NCBI GenBank assembly: GCA_038750655.1
Contig: JBCDGZ010000003.1
Location: 61,704 to 125,703 of the forward strand
Source of the DNA: JBCDGZ01 sp038750655
GTDB lineage: Bacteria > Bacteroidota > Bacteroidia > Chitinophagales > Saprospiraceae
Direction: 5' to 3'
DNA: 64,000 nucleotides
Shown: piece after piece, positions 61,059 through 64,000 of the stretch
Numbering within the stretch: position 1 is the first letter of the stretch
How the letters are laid out: every line of letters begins with the position of its first letter
Made by a program: the position numbers and the translations under genes
Notes under the pieces: model-generated
Seen by the model: the letters and a program-made list of their open reading frames with translations, nothing else
Told to the model about the DNA's origin: nothing
The model's database searches: none

Positions 61059-64000
61059 ATGAGGTTACAATTATCCCTTCTAATCGCCTTGTTTTTCCTT
61101 CCTTTTGTATCACAATCTCAAGATTGCGCCAGCCTGATTGCTAATAATCGAGTCATCGGAGGCATACAAATTATGAGTACCAAGCCGCAAACCCTCGTCG
61201 TTCGCGGTAATTATTCCTACAGCCTGGAATTGGTGAATGATGAGAAGGGGGTATTGGCCAGATTTTATTCGAAAAGTGGCGTGGAATTCAACCAGGATGA
61301 TGAAGTGATCTTTATGGATAAGGCCAATAACCGTAAGAGTTATCGCTTTATCGAAATGGGGGAGATGATTCGAAATGGTGGAACACCGACACACAAAAAT
61401 ATCTTGCAATTAGACGTCGCGGCCCTGAATTGGTTCTCTACAGCCGTTATTCAGACCATCTACATCAAGAATAACATCAGCAATAAGATGTTCAAATACA
61501 CGGTGAATTCCAATCGACAGCAGGAATTCAAACGCCTAGCGACTTGCTTTAACAGCTCTTTAGATAAGGGTAAAGTGAAGGATATAAAGCTGCAAGGGAA
61601 TGACCTTTCGCCGACCGGGAGAACGGCCTCTAGTGGAGGAAAGCCCATCAGCGCCACTTCTTCAGGAGTACGCCGAGTGACGGACATCAGCTTGTTGAAT
61701 GATGAGGAATTGGCCGATTTGCGCAAAGAACTGCAGGAAACCAAGCAGAAAATCCGCGATGAGATTGCTGCCGAACAGGCCAAAGGAGATCAGATCAAGC
61801 AGCGTTTGCAGGAGGAAGTTGCTCTGGCTATGGAGCAAGCAACTGCTCAAAAAGCCGTTTATGCTCAGGAGGTACTGAAAGCGCGTAAGAGTTCACAGGA
61901 GGAGATTGAAAAATCCAAGCAGGAGGCTGCCGCTTCCGTAAGCTCTGCGCGCGATAAGGCGTCGACAGAGATGGAAAAAATTAATCTCAGCGTGGCAGAA
62001 GCGCGTCAGCGCGCTGCCGAAGAGATTCAGAATGTCAAACTGGAAACGGCTACGGAGGTTTCCTCGGCTCGAGAACAAGCGGCTGCGGAGATCAAGGCTG
62101 TGAAGGAAAAACTCGATTTGGCCAAATTGGAATACGCCGACGAAATTGCTTCGGCCCGCGAGAATTCCCAGAATGAGCTGAACCGCATTCGGGAGGAAAC
62201 AGCGCAAGTGATCTCCGAAGCCCGGGCTAAAGCTAAAGAAGAACGGACTAAAACGGCTTCCGACGTTGTCGCTGCCAAGAAAACAGCGTCCGAGCAGATT
62301 TTGCAGGTCAAAGAGGAAACAGCCGAGAACATTGCCCAAATTCGGGAAAATGCCGTATTGGAGAAAGAGAAAATCGCCTTTGATGTGGCCGAAGCTCGTC
62401 GTAAAGCCGCTGAAGAAAAGGCTATGTTGATGGAAAATAATGCGGCGGAAGTGGCCGAGCTGAAAGAGAATGCGGCTAAGGAAAAAGAGGCGTCTGCTTT
62501 AGAGGTTGCCGAAGCTCGCCAGAAGGCGGCCGAAGAAATTAATAAGACCAAAGAACAGGTCGCAGTAGCCAAGCAGGAAGCCAAAGACGAAGTGGCTTCA
62601 ACAAAGGCCCAGAGTGCCGAAGAGGTCGCGGCTACCAAGGAAGCGGCGAACAAAGAAAAGGCCGACAGCGCCAAGGACGTCGCCGAAGCCCGCCAACGGG
62701 CCTCCCAATCGATCGAACAAATTAACCAAGAGGCCGCCCAAAAGGTCGCCGAAGCTCGCGACCGCTCTAAGGCCGAGAAAGCCAAAATCGCCGAAGAGGT
62801 GGCCGCCGCCCGCGATCGGGCCTCTAAAGAGATTGCCCGCATTCAGGAGGAAGTGAAAAAAGCGGTCGAAGCTGCCAAGGCTAAGGAAGCAGAAGTCAAG
62901 AAATCCTCCGCCGAGGAGGTGGTCGCCGCCAAGGAGCGGGCCGCCGAAGAGGTGGCTAAGGCCCAAAAGGAGGCGGCTACCAAGGTGCAGGATGCCAACA
63001 AAAAAGCGGAGGATGCCAAAGGCCAGTATGCTCAGGATGTCGCCCAATCGCAGGAAACGGCCCGCAATCGGATGAAGGAAATCCAGGATGAGGTCGCCGC
63101 CAAAATTGCGGATGCAAAGGCCAAAGAGCAGGAGGTAAAGAGTATGACGGCCGAAGAGGTCGTATCGGCTAAAGAAAAGGCCGTACAGGAAGTAAGAGAG
63201 GCCCGCGAAAATGCCGCCCGCGAAATCGCCACTGTCAAAGAGCAGGAAGCCCTGCAACGCCAGGAATCGGCCAATAGCATCGCCGAGGCGAAGCGTACCG
63301 CCGCCGAAGAGGTGGCTAAAATCAAGCTGGAAGAGGCCGAAGCCATTCGTTTGCAAAAGGAAAAAGCGGCCGCCGATAAGCAGCAGATTGCCAATGACGT
63401 CGCTGCGGCCAAGGAGCAGGCCGCCGAAGAGATTGCCGCCACCAAATCACAAGCTGCCGAAGAAATTCAAATGTCCAAGGAAGCCCTGGCCAAAACCAAA
63501 GAGGAGCAGGCCCTGGAGCTGCTGAAAGTCAAAGAAGAAACTGCCGAGCAGATTGCCCAAACTAAAGAACAGGCGGCTGAGGAGGTCGCGATGACCAAGT
63601 CGCAGGCGGCGGAAGCCGTCGCTCAGGCCACCAAAGAAGCGGAGGACCGTAAGCTGGCGCTGGAAAAAGAAGTTGAAGCCGCCGAGCAAAAGGCCAAAGA
63701 GGAGATGGCCGCCGAGCAGGCCAAGTCCGCCGAGGAAGTGGCTAAAATCCGCCAAGAAACCGCTGATAAGAAGGCCCAGTACCTCGCCGACGCCGAAGCC
63801 GCCCGCAAAGCTTCGCTCGAAGAGATCAATCAGGCGGAACGCGAATCTTCGGATGCCGTCTACAAGGCCAAGCAACAGGCGACGGAGCAAATCAACCGCG
63901 TGAAGGAGGATACCGCCAACCGCATCGCTGAGGAGCAAAAAAAGCTGGAGGAAATGGAAGCAGAGGTGGAAGCTGCGAAAGAGCGCCAGGCGGCCGCCGA
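61059..64000 (+). CDS. Secreted giant coiled-coil protein with 11-residue repeats, partial
   Basis: Open from ATG 61059 to the window end (about 980 codons, no stop). Signal peptide (1-21), a globular domain of about 170 residues with three Cys (CASLI, RLATCF), a short linker, then from about residue 200 onwards an unbroken Ala/Glu/Lys/Gln-rich helix. The helix repeats with an 11-residue period, as in TAEQIAQTKEQ, AAEEVAMTKSQ and AAEEIAATKSQ. No family is recognised for the globular domain. Undecad repeats favour a right-handed or straight coiled coil, so a long rod in the periplasm or on the surface is likely. Confidence 0.88.
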   Translation, partial: MRLQLSLLIALFFLPFVSQSQDCASLIANNRVIGGIQIMSTKPQTLVVRGNYSYSLELVNDEKGVLARFYSKSGVEFNQDDEVIFMDKANNRKSYRFIEMGEMIRNGGTPTHKNILQLDVAALNWFSTAVIQTIYIKNNISNKMFKYTVNSNRQQEFKRLATCFNSSLDKGKVKDIKLQGNDLSPTGRTASSGGKPISATSSGVRRVTDISLLNDEELADLRKELQETKQKIRDEIAAEQAKGDQIKQRLQEEVALAMEQATAQKAVYAQEVLKARKSSQEEIEKSKQEAAASVSSARDKASTEMEKINLSVAEARQRAAEEIQNVKLETATEVSSAREQAAAEIKAVKEKLDLAKLEYADEIASARENSQNELNRIREETAQVISEARAKAKEERTKTASDVVAAKKTASEQILQVKEETAENIAQIRENAVLEKEKIAFDVAEARRKAAEEKAMLMENNAAEVAELKENAAKEKEASALEVAEARQKAAEEINKTKEQVAVAKQEAKDEVASTKAQSAEEVAATKEAANKEKADSAKDVAEARQRASQSIEQINQEAAQKVAEARDRSKAEKAKIAEEVAAARDRASKEIARIQEEVKKAVEAAKAKEAEVKKSSAEEVVAAKERAAEEVAKAQKEAATKVQDANKKAEDAKGQYAQDVAQSQETARNRMKEIQDEVAAKIADAKAKEQEVKSMTAEEVVSAKEKAVQEVREARENAAREIATVKEQEALQRQESANSIAEAKRTAAEEVAKIKLEEAEAIRLQKEKAAADKQQIANDVAAAKEQAAEEIAATKSQAAEEIQMSKEALAKTKEEQALELLKVKEETAEQIAQTKEQAAEEVAMTKSQAAEAVAQATKEAEDRKLALEKEVEAAEQKAKEEMAAEQAKSAEEVAKIRQETADKKAQYLADAEAARKASLEEINQAERESSDAVYKAKQQATEQINRVKEDTANRIAEEQKKLEEMEAEVEAAKERQAAA

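Noticed and set aside
61893..63938. Several long open frames on the minus strand (up to about 270 codons)
   Set aside because: They are mirror images of the Ala/Glu/Lys repeat codons of the plus-strand coiled-coil gene; low complexity, and no start context or motifs.

Overview
The window reads as a chromosomal segment of a Bacteroidota bacterium, most likely an aerobic member of the Saprospiria (Lewinella/Haliscomenobacter-like). This rests on the gene content (alternative complex III next to an A-type cytochrome oxidase with two subunit III genes, DUF420 and DUF3822 proteins, a bactofilin, large alpha-2-macroglobulin-like lipoprotein), on weak ribosome binding sites, and on several TAnnTTTG promoter boxes with an upstream TTTG. 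The genus is an inference.

Region 1 (1-9.7 kb) is a respiratory operon: the end of actE, actF, cytochrome oxidase subunits II and I, heme O synthase, two subunit III proteins and subunit IV, closed by a strong terminator. It is followed by a SCO-like protein without copper cysteines, a DUF420 membrane protein and a small CPMC-motif membrane protein. Subunit II carries a C-terminal OmpA-type peptidoglycan-binding domain, which is unusual. Region 2 (9.7-16.5 kb) is miscellaneous: a secreted M43-like metalloprotease, a methyltransferase, an M32 carboxypeptidase, a DUF423 protein and a large membrane-anchored propeller protein.

Region 3 (16.5-36.7 kb) is a complete [NiFe]-hydrogenase island. The structural subunits look like group 2a (Huc/HupSL type): no Tat signal on the small subunit, and an Asn where the second proximal-cluster Cys usually sits. 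The order is tetR, small protein, tetR, small subunit copy 1, RavA-like AAA+ ATPase, ViaA-like VWA protein, small subunit copy 2, large subunit, maturation protease, two small proteins, TPR protein, hypA, Cys-cluster protein, hypB, hypF, hypC, hypD, hypE, NHL propeller, nickel-type transporter. Three gene types are duplicated inside it (tetR, small unknown protein, small subunit), and a RavA/ViaA pair sits between the two small-subunit genes. Two promoters of the island are each preceded by a pair of 16-bp sites of form TAG-N6-TTTTCTA spaced exactly 21 bp apart, so a shared dimeric regulator is plausible. With the oxidase of region 1 this would allow H2-driven aerobic respiration, although no membrane electron acceptor for the hydrogenase is seen here.

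Region 4 (36.7-64 kb) is mostly housekeeping and conserved hypothetical genes: a repeat/palindrome-rich spacer, a bifunctional nuclease, tRNA-Arg(CCT), a Uma2 gene with a truncated tandem copy, a YjbR protein, an FAD oxidoreductase, a 2052-residue alpha-2-macroglobulin-like lipoprotein, two tandem DUF697-SHOCT proteins, a Gfo/Idh/MocA oxidoreductase, tsaD, a bactofilin, DUF3822, an rsmD-like gene with an altered catalytic motif, a phosphoesterase, argS, glnS, pyrR and pyrB. The window ends inside a very long secreted coiled-coil protein built from 11-residue repeats. All functions are read from sequence motifs by eye; no searches were run.
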